Shown here: positions 7,533-16,174 of the stretch, piece by piece
How the letters are laid out: every line of letters begins with the position of its first letter
Numbering within the stretch: the first letter of the stretch is position 1
Source: Chitinophaga fulva
GTDB taxonomy: Bacteria; Bacteroidota; Bacteroidia; Chitinophagales; Chitinophagaceae
Assembly (NCBI RefSeq): GCF_012927205.1
Contig: NZ_JABBGC010000002.1
Coordinates: 744,001-808,000 of the forward strand
Direction of reading: 5' to 3'
Length of the DNA: 64,000 nucleotides
Notes under the pieces: generated by a model
Databases searched by the model: none
Seen by the model: only the letters and a program-made list of their open reading frames with translations
Told to the model about the DNA's origin: nothing
Program-made: the position numbers and the translations under genes

Positions 7533-9386
7533 TTAAAACTCCTTCACATTATCCGATGGATTTACATCCGCCACCCAGGTGCTGCCCAATATTATTTTAC
7601 TGATTTTTTTGGGAGACGTGAAGCTCAGTGTCACGGTCTTATTGCCTTTTTCCCAGCATTCGATGCTCCTATGCAGTTGCAATGTGGTCTGGTCATCGAA
7701 CAGCACCGTCACATCTACCGGTACGGGCTTGGTGCCTTTAGACAGGACCGTCACTTCACAACGTTGCCCGTTACGGATTACCTTCTCTATGGCCAGGTCC
7801 GGATAGCCGTCATCAAAGAACCAGCTTTTCCAGAACCAGTTCAGGTTCTTACCGGAGCCGGTATTCATGCAGTTGAAGAAATCATAAGGCTGTGGATGTT
7901 TGCCGTTCCATGTACGGATATAATGATGCAACGCCTTTAGAAAGAGGCTGTCGCCCAACATGTCTTTTACATAGAGATAGCCCAGTGCCGGCTTGGGATA
8001 GGAATTGGTCATGTAGGCGTCTGTCAGCTGATTGGACGGTGTCATGATCGGGAGGTCCTGCGACCGGCCTGCAATAGCGTTGTAATTGGGCATACCGTAA
8101 CTGTCCACGATAGCGGAATCTATCATGGGAGAAATCAGCCACTCCCCTATGGTAGCCCAACCTTCATCCATCCAGGCGTAGATGGTTTCATTGGTGCCCA
8201 TATAAAACGGGAACATGGTATGGAAGATCTCATGGTCCGTCAGCTCTATGGCGCCCGCTTTGCTAGGCACCGGGTTGTCATTCACCATCATGGGATATTC
8301 CATCTGGTCCAGTCCGTCGAATACGGTGATATGCGGATAAGGGAAAGGCCATTTCGGAAAACGATGGCTCATTTTATCAACGGTCGTCTTCGCGTAATCA
8401 ATCACTTCAAAGTAATCCAGATGAGCGGGATTGAAGACCACATCCACCCGGGTGCGGCGTTTGGTGGCCGGGTCCACTTCCACGCTGGCAGCTTTCCAGT
8501 AATAGTGGTTGCTGGTAGCAAAAGCGAAATCCACCACATTGGAAGCTTCAAACCGCCAGGTATTGGTGGCGTTCCGGGGAGAGATGTTTCCCTTCCGGAT
8601 ATCTGTGCTGTCAATGATGTCGATGACCTCATTGCTCTTTTCGGCACGGGCAATCCTTTGCAGGTAAGTATCGGTGTACACTTCCTGTCCGTTTTTCAGA
8701 TCGCCGGTGGCCCATACCTGGTAATTACCGGGTACGGTGACTGCCACACGAAAATCGCTGAAGTCGTTGTAGAATTCAGTCACGCCGTTGTACGGTACCA
8801 TGTCCCATCCGTTGATATCGTCATATACCGCTATTCTTGGGAAGAAGTAGGCAATAAAGTAGGCGCCGGTGTCTACAGAACCAGTGCGGATATGCGTGTT
8901 TTCATTCAGCACATAGGAGAAGTCGAGCGAGATCTGTGCTTGCTGTCCCGGTGCGAGGTCATCCACATTCACCGGCATATTCGTTCCAGTGGTGGTTGGC
9001 ACATTGCGGGCTTTCCCGTTGACTTTAAAATTTTTGACGGCCACGCCTTTGTGCAGGTCTTCCGCCGTTACCACCATATTACGGACAGCGCCGTGCTGAA
9101 AGAGGTTGGCAAACAGCTTAAAGTTCAGGAAACGCAGCGTGTCCGGGCTGTTATTGGTATACACGATCGTTTCAGAGCCAGATACCAGGTTAGTGGCGGG
9201 TTCGAATTTCACCTGGATATCATAGTTGGCTTTGTTTTGCCAATACCGGGGGCCAGGGGCGCCACTTTCGTTCCGTGTTTGTTTCTCATAAGCCTGACGG
9301 ATGTTCCGGGGCATGAACAGGGATTGTGCTGTAGCCTGTTGCCAGCCTGCCAGCAACAGTAAAAAAAGAAAACGCTTTGTCATCAT
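7533..9386 (-). CDS. Secreted M1-family metallopeptidase
   Basis: 617 residues with a cleavable signal peptide (MMTKRFLFLLLLAGWQQATA, cut near residue 21). The zinc site is HEIFH at 385-389 with the third ligand E408, i.e. HExxH-x18-E, the M1/gluzincin pattern. An N-terminal beta-domain (about 50-290) precedes the catalytic domain. The canonical GAMEN exopeptidase motif is not obvious; the equivalent position reads DQMEYPMM (360-367), as in many Bacteroidota M1 homologues. The enzyme is probably periplasmic or exported and degrades peptides; its specificity is unknown. It is flanked on both sides by inverted copies of the same dispersed repeat. Either of two adjacent ATGs could be the start. 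Confidence 0.87.
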   Translation of the reverse strand: MMTKRFLFLLLLAGWQQATAQSLFMPRNIRQAYEKQTRNESGAPGPRYWQNKANYDIQVKFEPATNLVSGSETIVYTNNSPDTLRFLNFKLFANLFQHGAVRNMVVTAEDLHKGVAVKNFKVNGKARNVPTTTGTNMPVNVDDLAPGQQAQISLDFSYVLNENTHIRTGSVDTGAYFIAYFFPRIAVYDDINGWDMVPYNGVTEFYNDFSDFRVAVTVPGNYQVWATGDLKNGQEVYTDTYLQRIARAEKSNEVIDIIDSTDIRKGNISPRNATNTWRFEASNVVDFAFATSNHYYWKAASVEVDPATKRRTRVDVVFNPAHLDYFEVIDYAKTTVDKMSHRFPKWPFPYPHITVFDGLDQMEYPMMVNDNPVPSKAGAIELTDHEIFHTMFPFYMGTNETIYAWMDEGWATIGEWLISPMIDSAIVDSYGMPNYNAIAGRSQDLPIMTPSNQLTDAYMTNSYPKPALGYLYVKDMLGDSLFLKALHHYIRTWNGKHPQPYDFFNCMNTGSGKNLNWFWKSWFFDDGYPDLAIEKVIRNGQRCEVTVLSKGTKPVPVDVTVLFDDQTTLQLHRSIECWEKGNKTVTLSFTSPKKISKIILGSTWVADVNPSDNVKEF

Positions 9387-9740
9387 ACATCATTCATCAT
9401 TCGTAAAGTGCCTCTGCAAACAGAAGGGCTTGTTCTTCAAAAATAGGGATTTTCGCTGATCCGGGAGTCCCAGGGCTGAAGCCCTGGGCTACGTTGTTTT
9501 TCAGATTCTTTCAGGGAGGATCCCCTGAGAGATAATATAAGGCTAGTAGGTTAATACCGACACCTATGAATCCCCGCAACGAAATAACCTGAACAACATC
9601 TTAGCCCAGGGCTGCAATGTTTTTCAGGAACCAGCTGTGAGATTTCTTACATAAATAATCAACCCGGGGACTATAACGTGAACCAATAGCCTCCTGGTTA
9701 TGTTACATGTATCACGTTTCCTATTTCGTTATCCGGGATT
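9387..9740. other. Gene-free gap holding repeat copy 2
   Basis: 354 bp between the peptidase start and the stop of a small lipoprotein gene. Besides the repeat at 9469-9616 I see no coding potential and no convincing promoter for the peptidase. The part 9617-9740 is AT-rich and unremarkable. Confidence 0.6.
9469..9616. repeat. Hairpin-ended dispersed repeat, copy 2 (inverted relative to copy 1)
   Basis: The left hairpin CCCAGGGCTGAAGCCCTGGG (9469-9488) is intact. The right end keeps AACATCTTAGCCCAGGGCTG (9594-9613), but the second arm of its hairpin is lost (GCAATG follows), so this end is eroded. The middle is diverged from copy 1, while the 30-40 bp next to each hairpin are well conserved. 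Orientation is opposite to copy 1, and the two bracket the M1 peptidase gene. Confidence 0.75.
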
Positions 9741-10106
9741 TTAACCATGGGGAATGCTGTCCGACTGTGTGTGCGCACTGTCGGCCGGATGAGGCAGGAT
9801 GGCCCCTGTGCTGTCTTTTGTATGTGCAGTAGAGTCTGTGGCAGCATGTTCACCTCCGCCGGATTTTTTAACCGGCGCCGTAGGGGCAGTATTTTTCCTT
9901 TTATTGGTGTAGTCAGATACTACGCCCTGTCGTTCCAGGTCTTTCATGGTCTTTTTATCGAACAGGTATGCAGGATGTTTTTCGGGGCGCAGCCCTTTAT
10001 CAAACTGTGCTTCCGCGCCGATGGCAGGAGCGGTATAAATTTTCTGAGAGGAGTTACAAGCCCATAGCAGCCCTGAAAGCAGCCAGGCATATCGCATGGA
10101 TCGCAT
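9741..10106 (-). CDS. Small lipoprotein of unknown function
   Basis: 121 residues. An N-terminal signal with lipobox LLWAC (C17) predicts a lipid-anchored envelope protein. The mature part has a short conserved-looking segment (KGLRPEKHPAYLFDKKTMKDLE) and then a low-complexity hydrophilic tail rich in Thr, Ser, His and Asp. I recognise no domain. It is transcribed away from the actin-like/bactofilin operon. Either ATG (MRSMRY or MRY) could be the start. Confidence 0.6.
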   Translation of the reverse strand: MRSMRYAWLLSGLLWACNSSQKIYTAPAIGAEAQFDKGLRPEKHPAYLFDKKTMKDLERQGVVSDYTNKRKNTAPTAPVKKSGGGEHAATDSTAHTKDSTGAILPHPADSAHTQSDSIPHG

Positions 10107-10358
10107 GAAAAATGAGATAAGAGGTGAGTACAGGCAGGGATAATGGGGACACTACTATAAAAAAAACGGGAATCCAGTCCTTTTAGTATGAGGCAGTATT
10201 TTGTAATTCAGAGAACCTGTATTAAATTTAACTTGCATTCAGTGATTGTCATCCCCTTGTTTACTAATATTTTATATATTTAAGCCCTGTTTAGTATCAT
10301 GATGAAACCCTCATCCCGGCTAAATTGAGAAAACAACCGTTATTATCAATACAACACT

Positions 10359-11423
10359 ATGAAAGTAACTACAACCAGTTTCCCCAGCGTTTTTGAGACG
10401 GCCTTTGGGAACACCGAAAACTCGAGCAAAGATTTGCTTAACGGCTTGAAGCTCAAAAAAGATGAAACCTGGTACCTGGTAGGCAATATGGCCAAACGAG
10501 GAGGCATCAATCCCGGAAGGATTACCAATGCTGCTCCCACCGAAGAAGACTATGAAATCCTGTTCAAAGCGGCACTGCTCAATACCGCCGACAAAGTACA
10601 GCAACCCATTGCGCTGACCATGGGTTTCCCTTTTTCTACTTACAATGTCTACAAAACCGCAGCGGAACAGTTTCTGAGCAAGCGGCATTTCCTGATCGAC
10701 TACGATACGCAGACGTACAACACCAAAGGGTCTTTCAAAAAGGCGATGTTCGACATCGAAAAATATGAAGTGATCCCGGAGATCGTTGGTGGTATCATTG
10801 GTCTGAAAAAGACGATCAACGAACCGCAGTTGGACAACTTCATCGCTATCAGCTTTGGTTTCGGCACCATAGAAGGCGGCATGGCCACCGGCGACGGGCT
10901 GGTACACCGTACCTGTTTCAGTTCTCACGGTATCCGTTACGCTATCAATAACCTGACCCGTGAACTGAACCAGAAGCATTACCTGGAGATGAAAAACGAG
11001 CACCAGGTAGACGACGCCTTTATGAAAGGCTCTATCTTCACCAACCGTAAACGCATTGACCTGCGGGAAATGCGCAAAGGCGTGCTGACACAGTATTACA
11101 AAGAGGTGGTATCTCCGCTGATGCGCAGCTACTTCACCGATCTGGACTTTGAAAGCTGTGAAAAAATATACCTGATGGGCGGCGGTGCTTACTATAAAGA
11201 ATTAACGGATGCTTTCCAGGAAGAATTCCGTGATTTTATTCCGGTAGAAGTAGCTCCCGACCCTGAAAAACTCATGAGTATTGGTTACCTTTATAACAGT
11301 CTTCGGATATCAGACAATAAACCACAACGGAGCGTAGGCCTCGACCTCGGCAACTCCAGTTCTATTATCTCTACGTTCGATGACGATCATCAACCAGTCG
11401 CAAATAATCCCATAACCCTCTAA
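10359..11423 (+). CDS. Actin-like (ParM/Alp-type) ATPase with C-terminal phosphate-1 motif
   Basis: 354 residues. The body resembles ParM/Ta0583-type actin-like proteins: FPS at 8-10, YLVGNMAKRG at 39-48, a phosphate-2-like strand-turn FIAISFGFGTIEGGM at 161-175, and an adenosine-type motif KIYLMGGGAYY at 269-279. The N-terminal strand that normally carries phosphate-1 (DxGxxxTK) is missing. An in-frame stop (TGA, about 10327) lies upstream of the ATG, so the N-terminus is not just mis-called. A good match, SVGLDLGNSSSII, occurs instead at residues 325-337, after the last helix. This order fits a circular permutation. The gene is followed 9 bp later by a bactofilin, implying co-expression and a cytoskeletal or segregation role. 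Family confidence is moderate to high; permutation is inference. Confidence 0.72.
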   Translation: MKVTTTSFPSVFETAFGNTENSSKDLLNGLKLKKDETWYLVGNMAKRGGINPGRITNAAPTEEDYEILFKAALLNTADKVQQPIALTMGFPFSTYNVYKTAAEQFLSKRHFLIDYDTQTYNTKGSFKKAMFDIEKYEVIPEIVGGIIGLKKTINEPQLDNFIAISFGFGTIEGGMATGDGLVHRTCFSSHGIRYAINNLTRELNQKHYLEMKNEHQVDDAFMKGSIFTNRKRIDLREMRKGVLTQYYKEVVSPLMRSYFTDLDFESCEKIYLMGGGAYYKELTDAFQEEFRDFIPVEVAPDPEKLMSIGYLYNSLRISDNKPQRSVGLDLGNSSSIISTFDDDHQPVANNPITL

Positions 11424-11432
11424 TTTCTTTGT

Positions 11433-11933
11433 GTGATAAGTGTGAGACATTTTTTCCGAAACATCATTGTACCGGGAGCATTTCGTATCCCTAAAGAAGT
11501 ATCCGTAAATGGCAGCATCGATGCTACTATTTCAGGACGGATTGACGGAAACGTAAAGGGCAACGTAAAAACGACCGGCAAACTGGTAGTGAGTGAAACT
11601 GCCAGCATTAAAGGGCATATTTACGCAACCGACCTCGTTGTACACGGAAAAGTGTATGGAGACGTGTATATCAGCAACAAAGCACATATTAGCAACAAGG
11701 CCTTCGTCAAGGGAGATGTGAACGCCATTGTCCTTGAACTGGAAGAGGGCGCGGTAGTGGAAGGGGCCATCCGTAAAAATGTGCTTCCCACGCCTAAAAT
11801 TGAAACACCCACCGCTGTAGAGCCACATCATCCTTCTATGACGGGAGAAGCCCTTCCTGTTTCTGCTGCCGCTACTACTCCAGCTGCGTCAGCCGCCAAC
11901 GAAGAAGAAGAACAAACCACCAGTTGGTTTTAA
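11433..11933 (+). CDS. Bactofilin (polymer-forming cytoskeletal protein)
   Basis: 166 residues. A short hydrophobic N-terminal segment is followed at about residues 20-120 by repeated G/V-spaced turns (SVNGSIDATISGRIDGNVKG and so on), the right-handed beta-helix of bactofilins. The C-terminal 45 residues are Pro/Ala/Thr-rich and end EEEEQTTSWF. Bactofilins polymerise without nucleotide and act in shape, stalk or chromosome positioning. The start is GTG at 11433 (another GTG at 11442 is possible); there is no ATG in a suitable place. It forms a two-gene operon with the actin-like gene and has a strong terminator after it. Confidence 0.88.
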   Translation: MISVRHFFRNIIVPGAFRIPKEVSVNGSIDATISGRIDGNVKGNVKTTGKLVVSETASIKGHIYATDLVVHGKVYGDVYISNKAHISNKAFVKGDVNAIVLELEEGAVVEGAIRKNVLPTPKIETPTAVEPHHPSMTGEALPVSAAATTPAASAANEEEEQTTSWF

Positions 11934-11976
11934 CCATGTCCTGACTAAACAACGTATATACTTGAACGTTATTTGG

Positions 11977-12013
11977 AGAGGCTGCCCGGAAACGAGGCAG
12001 CCTCTTTTATTTT
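11977..12013 (+). terminator. Rho-independent terminator of the actin-like/bactofilin operon
   Basis: AGAGGCTGCC (11977-11986) pairs with GGCAGCCTCT (11996-12005), followed by TTTATTTT. It is 43 bp past the bactofilin stop. Confidence 0.85.
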
Positions 12014-12032
12014 CGGGCATTTCAGCCTATTG

Positions 12033-12257
12033 TTATCTTTTCAGGGGCGTCAGCAGATGGGCGAGGCCATTCATTTTGATGACCAGCATGGTCTCCAGCA
12101 TCATGCCCAGTTTACCTTTAGGAAAACCGTTGCGCTGAAACCACTCCAGATAACTTACCGGCAAATCGCACAAAACAATGTCCTTATATTTCCCGAAGGG
12201 CATCTTCATGGTCACCAGCTGTTGCAATATCTCCGGGTTCGGTTGTGTCATCTCCAT
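12033..12257 (-). CDS. DUF3820 family protein
   Basis: 74 residues. The core MPFGKYKDIVLCDLPVSYLEWF (read 19-40) is the signature of the DUF3820 / putative quorum-sensing-regulated virulence factor family, a small cytosolic domain of unknown biochemical role. Monocistronic and convergent with the bactofilin operon across its terminator. The first ATG (MEMTQPN) is used; a second at residue 3 is possible. Confidence 0.75.
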   Translation of the reverse strand: MEMTQPNPEILQQLVTMKMPFGKYKDIVLCDLPVSYLEWFQRNGFPKGKLGMMLETMLVIKMNGLAHLLTPLKR

Positions 12258-12340
12258 AAAATCAAATATAAAACGGGCAAGTTAGGCTTTTATCGTTCTT
12301 CTTCGTAATTTGATTTCTCTCAGCACCAAATTATCCTGCT

Positions 12341-12784
12341 ATGAAAACGTACTGTACGCTTTTATCCCTTTTCCTGGTAGCAGCCTGTGTTCAGCCGGGA
12401 GGAAAAATCAGCCTCTCCAACCCTCATGTTCAGGTTGTAAAGGAAATGTTCACCGCTTTTAATGAGCATGACTGGCAGAAGATGGCAGCTTGTTACGCTG
12501 ATACAGCCCTGTTCCTGGACCCTGAATATGGTCCGGAAATGGTAAAACTCACCCGTTCCCAACTGGCTAAAAAATATCAGGACCTGCATCAGTTGTTCCC
12601 CGATGTACAGGATGAGATAAAAGAAATCTACGGTGATAAAAACCACATTGTCGTTGAATTTGTTTCCAGCGCCACCGGCCCGGACGGCAAAAAATGGCAA
12701 CTCCCCATTTGTGTGGTTTTTACCGTTGAAAACGGCAGGATTATCCAGGACTGTACCTATTACGACAACCAGTCATCTAACTAA
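12341..12784 (+). CDS. SnoaL/NTF2-like lipoprotein
   Basis: 147 residues. Signal peptide with lipobox VAAC (C16) followed by an NTF2-like cone-fold domain: HVQVVKEMFTAFNEHDWQKMAACYADTALFLDP is the typical first helix-strand segment (read in parts). SnoaL-like domains bind or isomerise small hydrophobic ligands; no catalytic assignment is possible. It ends 4 bp before the convergent DUF4136-like gene. Confidence 0.8.
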   Translation: MKTYCTLLSLFLVAACVQPGGKISLSNPHVQVVKEMFTAFNEHDWQKMAACYADTALFLDPEYGPEMVKLTRSQLAKKYQDLHQLFPDVQDEIKEIYGDKNHIVVEFVSSATGPDGKKWQLPICVVFTVENGRIIQDCTYYDNQSSN

Positions 12785-12788
12785 CAGC

Positions 12789-13460
12789 CTATCGTTGTAA
12801 CAGCCCGTTGTTCTGCAATGCTTCTGTCACCTTTTTGGCGTAGGCAGCCGCAAAAGATTCCAGGCTGTTGGGATTATAAGTTTCCGATTGACCGGACCAT
12901 ACCAGTTTCCCGTCCTGAGTCAGGTCATACAAGTTGCTTTCCATGAAATATACCTTGTCGGTAGTATAATACCCCGGGGAGTACACCGAGTTGTACATAT
13001 AGCCATAATAGCCCCAGAACCGGCCGTACCACCCATAGGCGGGATAAGGCGAATACATCATGGAACCAGGTACATAGCGGGTTTCAGATTCTTTGTTGAC
13101 CAGGGTCACCGTCAGCACCGCTTTGTAGCCGGCTGCTTCAATTTTACCGGAGGCAGCTTTTACAGATTCTTCTTTTTTCGGATCGAAATTGGGGGGAAAC
13201 AGGTCCGTGCTTTTACCAGCCACTACACCATGTTGTTGTAGTTGCTCAGCCAGTTTGTTTTCCACAATTCCACGGGATGTCAGGTTCGAGCTCAGACCTG
13301 CCACCAGAATGTTATGATATCCGCCCGCCCTGGCTGCCGGATCTTTCCAGGTGCCGGTCATACGGACAGAAGTGCCGCAAGCGGCTATAAAAAGCGCTAT
13401 CGCCAGCAGGGCAACATATCCCTGGCAGCGGCGGCTAAAGGATGCAAATGGAGTACGCAT
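12789..13460 (-). CDS. DUF4136-like lipoprotein with Gly/Tyr-rich stretch
   Basis: 223 residues. Signal peptide with lipobox IAAC (C28) and mature start CGTSVRMTGTWKDP. The fold KILVAGLSSNLTSRGIVENKLAEQL, a central strand AVLTVTLVNKES, and the closing MESNLYDLTQDGKLVWSGQSET with a terminal helix resemble DUF4136-type envelope lipoproteins. Residues about 130-165 are a Tyr/Gly/Pro-rich insertion (YGWYGRFWGYYGYMY). The leader (13461-13500) contains a GC hairpin followed by an A-rich stretch just before the ATG. Function unknown. Confidence 0.65.
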   Translation of the reverse strand: MRTPFASFSRRCQGYVALLAIALFIAACGTSVRMTGTWKDPAARAGGYHNILVAGLSSNLTSRGIVENKLAEQLQQHGVVAGKSTDLFPPNFDPKKEESVKAASGKIEAAGYKAVLTVTLVNKESETRYVPGSMMYSPYPAYGWYGRFWGYYGYMYNSVYSPGYYTTDKVYFMESNLYDLTQDGKLVWSGQSETYNPNSLESFAAAYAKKVTEALQNNGLLQR

Positions 13461-13641
13461 AAAATTTTTTTTAACAATCCCCGGAAAAGGGGGTTGTGAT
13501 CTATATGGATAACATCCACAGCGTCAAAATGTTCAGGCCGAAAATGCTGCATATAGGCGTGAGCGTGAATGAATTATATAGTATTTTGCGCACCTTTTAT
13601 TAGGAGAATAAACCGTACATTTATAACCTGGAGACCGCTAT

Positions 13642-14061
13642 ATGCAATACAAGGATTATGGGGAGTTAAAAACCCTGCTATTGGTGGACGATGATACAGA
13701 TGACCAGGAGCTTTTTAAACTTGCGCTGGCGGAACTGAATCATCCCGTGAAATGCCTCACAGCCGGCAACGGCCAGGAGGCACTGGACAATCTTTGTACC
13801 CATGCCTACCTGCCAGACCTTATTTTCCTGGACCTGAACATGCCTTTGATGAATGGGATCGTATTTCTGGAGCGGATCAAGGACATCGATCACCTGAAAG
13901 ATATCCCGGTGATCATTTACAGCACCAGTGATGAGCCCAGGGAAATTTCCACCGCCCGCTCCATGGGCGCCGTAGACTATATCACCAAACCAGCGCGGTT
14001 TGACGAGCTCTGTAAGTTATTGCAGATTGTATTAGCGGGAGGCACCGCTTCTTTACATTGA
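13642..14061 (+). CDS. Single-domain response regulator (Rcp1/CheY-like)
   Basis: 139 residues consisting of one receiver domain. Acidic pocket DDDTDD at 12-17, phospho-acceptor Asp in IFLDLNMPLMNG (about residue 59), the conserved Ser/Thr in VIIYSTSD (about 91), and Lys in YITKPA (about 113). No output domain, so it would act by protein-protein interaction. No histidine kinase is adjacent; the nearest is at 47.7-49.9 kb. Convergent with the next gene, 3 bp apart. Confidence 0.9.
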   Translation: MQYKDYGELKTLLLVDDDTDDQELFKLALAELNHPVKCLTAGNGQEALDNLCTHAYLPDLIFLDLNMPLMNGIVFLERIKDIDHLKDIPVIIYSTSDEPREISTARSMGAVDYITKPARFDELCKLLQIVLAGGTASLH

Positions 14062-14064
14062 CCG

Positions 14065-14937
14065 CTATGCTGTCCGGTGGGCGAAAGCTACCCGGTAAAA
14101 CTCATACCCCTCTTCTTTCTCCCTTCCATTCAGATAAAGTGCCCGGTATTCCTCCGCCCCGAGGTCTTTGGTGAGGGTAAACCCAAAACGCTGCAGATAG
14201 GCAGCCAATGCGGAGGGCTGAAAGCCGAATGTCCATTTCTCTTCCAGGTTAGCGACGTCTTTCAACAGCTTCTCTGCGCCGGTAAAGGCCGCCGGATTGT
14301 CCAGCACTTCCTGATGCACATAGGTAAAGATGACGTGAGAGCCGGGTGGGAACCGTTGCAGAAAAGTAAAAGTACTGTCAATAGCTTCCGCCGTGAGGTA
14401 GTTGGTCACTCCTTCCCAGATGATGGCTGTAGGCACCGTAAAATCGAATTGATGCTGTGCCCCCAGCTGGTCGAGGCTCTGCCGGTTGAAATCAATCTGA
14501 TAATAGCGGATATGCCTGGGGATATGTTGCCTGCTGAGCCTTGACAGCTTGTATTTGGCCGTATTGGGATGGTCAATTTCGATGACAGGCATACCATGCA
14601 GGAACGGTAGCCGAAGACCTCGGGTATCGAAGCCTGCCCCCAGGATCATGACCTGCCGGGCGCCTTTACGGACAGCTTCTTCCAGCAGCTCGTCTATCAA
14701 CCGGGTACGGGCGATGCCGGAAGTATAAGCGCCGGGAATTCTCTTACGGATAATGTTTTCAGCTACCTTACGAAAAGCGCGCAGATGACTCAACCATGCA
14801 GCCACCCTTAAACCAGGTGACAAAAAGAGATGGGCATATTTGTCTTTGAATACTCTTTTATTTTCTGAACGGGTGGTTTCCATAGCACGGAATAGTGCCA
14901 TATACTGCGCGGTTTTACTCGAGGCAGATTCTTTCAT
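14065..14937 (-). CDS. Class I SAM-dependent methyltransferase, leucine carboxyl methyltransferase (PPM1/TIGR00027) type
   Basis: 290 residues. SAM-binding motif RQVMILGAGFDTRGLRL (about 97-113), then VIEIDHPNTAKYKLSRL with the acidic ribose-binding Asp, and FDFTVPTAIIWEGVTNYLTAEAI, all hallmarks of the LCM/TIGR00027 family. Bacterial members are putative O-methyltransferases, some acting on polyketide or peptide carboxylates; the substrate here is unknown. Same strand as the serine hydrolase upstream, 49 bp apart, so possibly co-transcribed. Confidence 0.83.
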   Translation of the reverse strand: MKESASSKTAQYMALFRAMETTRSENKRVFKDKYAHLFLSPGLRVAAWLSHLRAFRKVAENIIRKRIPGAYTSGIARTRLIDELLEEAVRKGARQVMILGAGFDTRGLRLPFLHGMPVIEIDHPNTAKYKLSRLSRQHIPRHIRYYQIDFNRQSLDQLGAQHQFDFTVPTAIIWEGVTNYLTAEAIDSTFTFLQRFPPGSHVIFTYVHQEVLDNPAAFTGAEKLLKDVANLEEKWTFGFQPSALAAYLQRFGFTLTKDLGAEEYRALYLNGREKEEGYEFYRVAFAHRTA

Positions 14938-14986
14938 AGTGTGTCTTTTTTGGAGAAAGACAATTTACTTAATCAGGATGATATTA

Positions 14987-16174
14987 TCAATACTTTGCTG
15001 TCGGGTAATTGTAAGGAATATAGTTCTCCCAGTACCAGGGCGTATATACGTCACCGATAGCCGTCTCCAGCAATGCTTTAAAGATATCTTCCCCGTTATC
15101 ACTGTTTGTCATGATAGCGATGGCCGTCTGTTTTTCAGGGAAGGCGATCGTGTAATGCCCCCAGCCTTCGCTGTGACCTTCTTTAAAGAAAGCTGTACCT
15201 ACAGGCGTTTTCAGCAGCCCAACACCCAATCCGTAAAAGATATTGGTGGTAGCTGGAGTCTTATCATATACCCAGGCTTCGGGGCCAAACTGCTTTTTAG
15301 AGAGGATGGGTATCTGGGCCTGGAACATCGCTGCGGCGCTTTTGCGGCTAAGGCCTTCGCCGGTGAGCATGGCGGTCAGAAACCGGTTCCAGTCGGTGAT
15401 GCTGGTATAGAGTGAACCAGCCGCGTGTGCGCGGGTCCTGGCATCAAATTCATAGGCATGTTGCGCTGTATCATGGCCCAGACAGTGGTTGGCATCGAAG
15501 GTATTTTGCCAGACATAACTGCTGTGGGTCATCCCTAATGGCTTGAATACCTGTTCCTGTGCGATAGCTTCATACCCCTTGCCCGTCAGTTGTTCCAACA
15601 CAAACTGCAGCAGATACATTCCTTCGCCGGAATAACCGTACAACGTGCCGGGGTCAGATTTGATCTTCAGTTTTACATCTTCTTCAAACCCGCGATAGTT
15701 GGGGAATCCGGTGGTATGGTCGAGGCACATGCGGGCGGTAATTTTTTCATAACGGTGATCTTCCCGGATATCCTGGTATCCTCTTGATTTTTTGTCGAAC
15801 ACATAGTCTGGTAATGATTTCGGAAGATATTTCACCAAAGGCGTGTCCAGATCAATGATGTGTTGGTCTACCAGTTTCATCACACAGTATGCAAATACCG
15901 CTTTGCTATAAGAGCAGGCCCAGAAAATGGTACCAGTGTCCATAGGTGTGCCTGTTGTTTTGTCCGCGAAGCCGAAAGCACGTACATAAACAGGTTTATC
16001 ATGATTAAAAACGGTAACCGTCATGCCGGTTACACGTGCAGTGTCCATGAGCTGCTGTATCCTTGCCGTAAGCGCTTGCGGCGTAATGGTGGTATTATTG
16101 AGGCGTTTGATGGACTGCGTAAAGCCAGTTACTGTAAGGAGGCATGCCAGCAGTAGGGATAATATTGCTTTCAT
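14987..16174 (-). CDS. Secreted serine hydrolase of the beta-lactamase/class C fold
   Basis: 395 residues with a signal peptide (MKAILSLLLACLLTVTGFTQS). The catalytic SxxK is SYSK in FWACSYSKAVFAY (about residue 88-91). The tyrosine motif position reads YSG (about 175), and the third motif is HSEGWG near residue 336 in place of KTG, a common substitution in the class C-like esterase/peptidase group. The enzyme is probably periplasmic, an esterase or D-amino peptidase; the substrate is unknown. Confidence 0.85.
   Translation of the reverse strand: MKAILSLLLACLLTVTGFTQSIKRLNNTTITPQALTARIQQLMDTARVTGMTVTVFNHDKPVYVRAFGFADKTTGTPMDTGTIFWACSYSKAVFAYCVMKLVDQHIIDLDTPLVKYLPKSLPDYVFDKKSRGYQDIREDHRYEKITARMCLDHTTGFPNYRGFEEDVKLKIKSDPGTLYGYSGEGMYLLQFVLEQLTGKGYEAIAQEQVFKPLGMTHSSYVWQNTFDANHCLGHDTAQHAYEFDARTRAHAAGSLYTSITDWNRFLTAMLTGEGLSRKSAAAMFQAQIPILSKKQFGPEAWVYDKTPATTNIFYGLGVGLLKTPVGTAFFKEGHSEGWGHYTIAFPEKQTAIAIMTNSDNGEDIFKALLETAIGDVYTPWYWENYIPYNYPTAKY

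Noticed and set aside
8220..9362. 380-codon plus-strand frame opposite the M1 peptidase
   Set aside because: The peptidase on the minus strand has a signal peptide and a complete zinc site; the opposite frame has neither family pattern nor promoter.
7330..9616. Active insertion sequence around the peptidase
   Set aside because: No transposase, no target-site duplication seen, and the flanking units are diverged; only a non-autonomous repeat is supported.
10257..10282. Promoter before the actin-like gene (TTG, TATATTTA)
   Set aside because: The spacing is only 15 bp and the -7 has a mismatch, so it was not listed.
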